This document shows, in pieces, positions 63,117 to 64,000 of a DNA stretch of 64,000 nt. The notes beneath the pieces are model-generated. The model saw only the letters and a list, made by a program, of their open reading frames with translations, searched no databases and had not been told where the DNA came from. The DNA comes from Paenibacillus xylanexedens (lineage in GTDB: Bacteria > Bacillota > Bacilli > Paenibacillales > Paenibacillaceae), in the NCBI RefSeq assembly GCF_017874615.1, contig NZ_JAGIKV010000018.1:1-64000 (forward strand). The letters run 5' to 3'. The position numbers and the translations under genes were made by a program. Within the stretch, counting starts at the first letter, position 1, and every line of letters starts with the position of its first letter.

Positions 63117-63428
63117 TTAGATAAACATCGTTTTGGAGATGATGACCAGCAAGATGAACAGTACGAGGATCGTACCCATCGAACCCCAGCTTCCGCCGCC
63201 TTGACCATAGGATACTCCACAACCTTGTTGATAACCGTGCATCATTGGAGCCTGATTGGCATGGTGTCCGTATCCATAGCCATATCCCATTGGCATTGTT
63301 CCACAACCATATCCATACCCATGCATTTCATGACCTGTGTATTGGTATCCTTGCATATGCTCATAACCTCCCATATGTCCGTATACGTGTCCCTGTCCGT
63401 TCGGTGAATTCGGTTTTACTTCGCTCAT
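63117..63428 (-). CDS. glycine/tyrosine/histidine-rich protein with YjcZ-type tail
   Basis: 103 residues. The first 75 are rich in Gly, Tyr, His, Met and Gln (for example GYGYGCGTMPMGYGYGYGHH). The last 25 (GSMGTILVLFILLVIISKT) form the hydrophobic tail seen in YjcZ-family sporulation mini-proteins. AAGGAGG lies before the ATG. The composition recalls spore-coat proteins, and the tail would anchor it to a membrane. This role is inferred from the family. Confidence 0.78.
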   Translation of the reverse strand: MSEVKPNSPNGQGHVYGHMGGYEHMQGYQYTGHEMHGYGYGCGTMPMGYGYGYGHHANQAPMMHGYQQGCGVSYGQGGGSWGSMGTILVLFILLVIISKTMFI

Positions 63429-63651
63429 TGTTCATTCCTCCTTAACATTTGCCTACACCCCTAAGCTATGTATTCAGCCTACCTCTGGACCGGGCTATTG
63501 CCCTCATTTTGATAAAATGGGCGTTTAGCCATTAGGTACCTTCCCCATTTTCGAAGCATACTCCGTCATTCCATTACTTGAATTCCACCATTTCTTCCGT
63601 TCAACCACACGCTATCTTATCTTCCTGGCTCTCAACCATGCTTGTCCTTTA

Positions 63652-63680
63652 GAAAAAAAACCCCACCGGTTGCCCGGCAG
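63652..63680 (-). terminator. terminator of the short YjcZ-type genes
   Basis: On the minus strand TGCCGG-gcaa-CCGGTG is followed, after GGG, by eight T (63653-63660). The stem is short but GC-rich. Confidence 0.65.
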
Positions 63681-63691
63681 AGCTCGTCATA

Positions 63692-63799
63692 TTATACCCA
63701 AAATGATTTAGTGATGATTACGAGAAGAATGAACAGAACCAGGATTGCTCCAGTCGATGTCCAGCCGCCGTATCCTACGCCTTCAACTACGTTGCTCAT
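63692..63799 (-). CDS. YjcZ family mini-protein, 35 residues
   Basis: It starts at ATG 63799 with AAAGGAGGG upstream and reads MSNVVEGVGYGG and then WTSTGAILVLFILLVIITKS, ending FWV and a stop at 63692. A glycine-rich head and one hydrophobic helix are the whole protein, as in YjcZ-type sporulation proteins. It lies 43 bp downstream of a close paralogue and probably shares its transcript. Confidence 0.82.
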   Translation of the reverse strand: MSNVVEGVGYGGWTSTGAILVLFILLVIITKSFWV

Positions 63800-63842
63800 G
63801 CAGAACCCTCCTTTACGAATATATTAGGGTCCAAGCGGTTTA

Positions 63843-63947
63843 TTAGATCAAGAATGCTTTAGAGATGATGACCAACAAGATAAAGAGAACCAAGATCGCG
63901 CCAGTCGATGTCCATGCGCCGCCGTATCCACCTACTACTCCACTCAT
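63843..63947 (-). CDS. YjcZ family mini-protein, 34 residues
   Basis: It starts at ATG 63947 with AAAGGAGGGG upstream and reads MSGVVGGYGGA and then WTSTGAILVLFILLVIISKA, ending FLI and a stop at 63843. It differs from the neighbouring copy mainly in the head and last residues. The upstream DNA to 64000 includes CATATAGT, which is compatible with a sporulation sigma factor -10 element, but the -35 region is at the window edge. Confidence 0.82.
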   Translation of the reverse strand: MSGVVGGYGGAWTSTGAILVLFILLVIISKAFLI

Positions 63948-64000
63948 GTAAACCCCTCCTTTGATTTGAGGTACAGTTCACTATATGCACTAATCACACA

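Overview
The window reads as chromosome of a Paenibacillus-type Firmicute. The evidence is a Bacillales rRNA leader, strong AGGAGG-type ribosome sites, secreted proteins with copper-amine-oxidase-like stalk domains, a caa3 oxidase operon in the order ctaC-D-E-F-G-M, a YesM/YesN-type two-component pair beside a sugar ABC transporter, and YjcZ-type mini-proteins. The genus is an inference; no species is claimed.

Layout. 1-362: the 5' end of a 16S rRNA gene (minus strand) with its leader and two promoters. 0.56-3.8 kb: a stalk/TraB-GumN protein, a degraded intergenic zone with a frameshifted small membrane-protein gene, and a DoxX-MarR unit with a perfect operator palindrome. 4.3-8.75 kb: a YtrA-type GntR regulator with two ABC ATPases and two membrane proteins. 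8.9-15.2 kb: a crystallin-fold protein, then the cytochrome caa3 oxidase operon. 15.5-24.5 kb: methionine aminopeptidase, small proteins, xpt-pbuX under a guanine-type riboswitch, mscL with a zinc-ribbon tail, a Nudix hydrolase, a TrmB-like regulator and a zinc-ribbon protein. 24.8-38.6 kb: a UvrD-like helicase, an AT-rich cassette (secreted protein plus small membrane protein), a Gfo/Idh/MocA oxidoreductase and an acetyltransferase, a second stalk protein, RidA, a VanY-like peptidase, and a SWIM/SNF2 pair. 38.9-47.7 kb: CheW, an aminopeptidase and a TetR-controlled reductase-hydrolase fusion, bracketed by two clusters of DnaA-box-like sites, then a sugar ABC transporter. 47.9-61.97 kb: the two-component pair, ACR3-like and TspO-like membrane proteins, a second RidA, an NAD-binding protein, an MFS carrier with an odd start codon, an orphan histidine kinase, PAP2, HD-GYP, and an ECF sigma/anti-sigma pair. 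62-64 kb: a possible small RNA, a microsatellite and three YjcZ-type genes.

The most unusual signal is a dispersed intergenic element of 194-195 bp, present three times (32517-32710, 45527-45721, 62737-62931). Each copy carries four 24-bp motifs, two direct and then two inverted. Motifs of the same orientation sit exactly 50 bp apart. Each motif is itself roughly dyad-symmetric (TAACG-N11-CGTTA), and the C/G identity at one core position changes together in all four motifs of a copy. I do not recognise it as a described repeat family.

No insertion sequence, prophage, CRISPR array or tRNA gene was seen.
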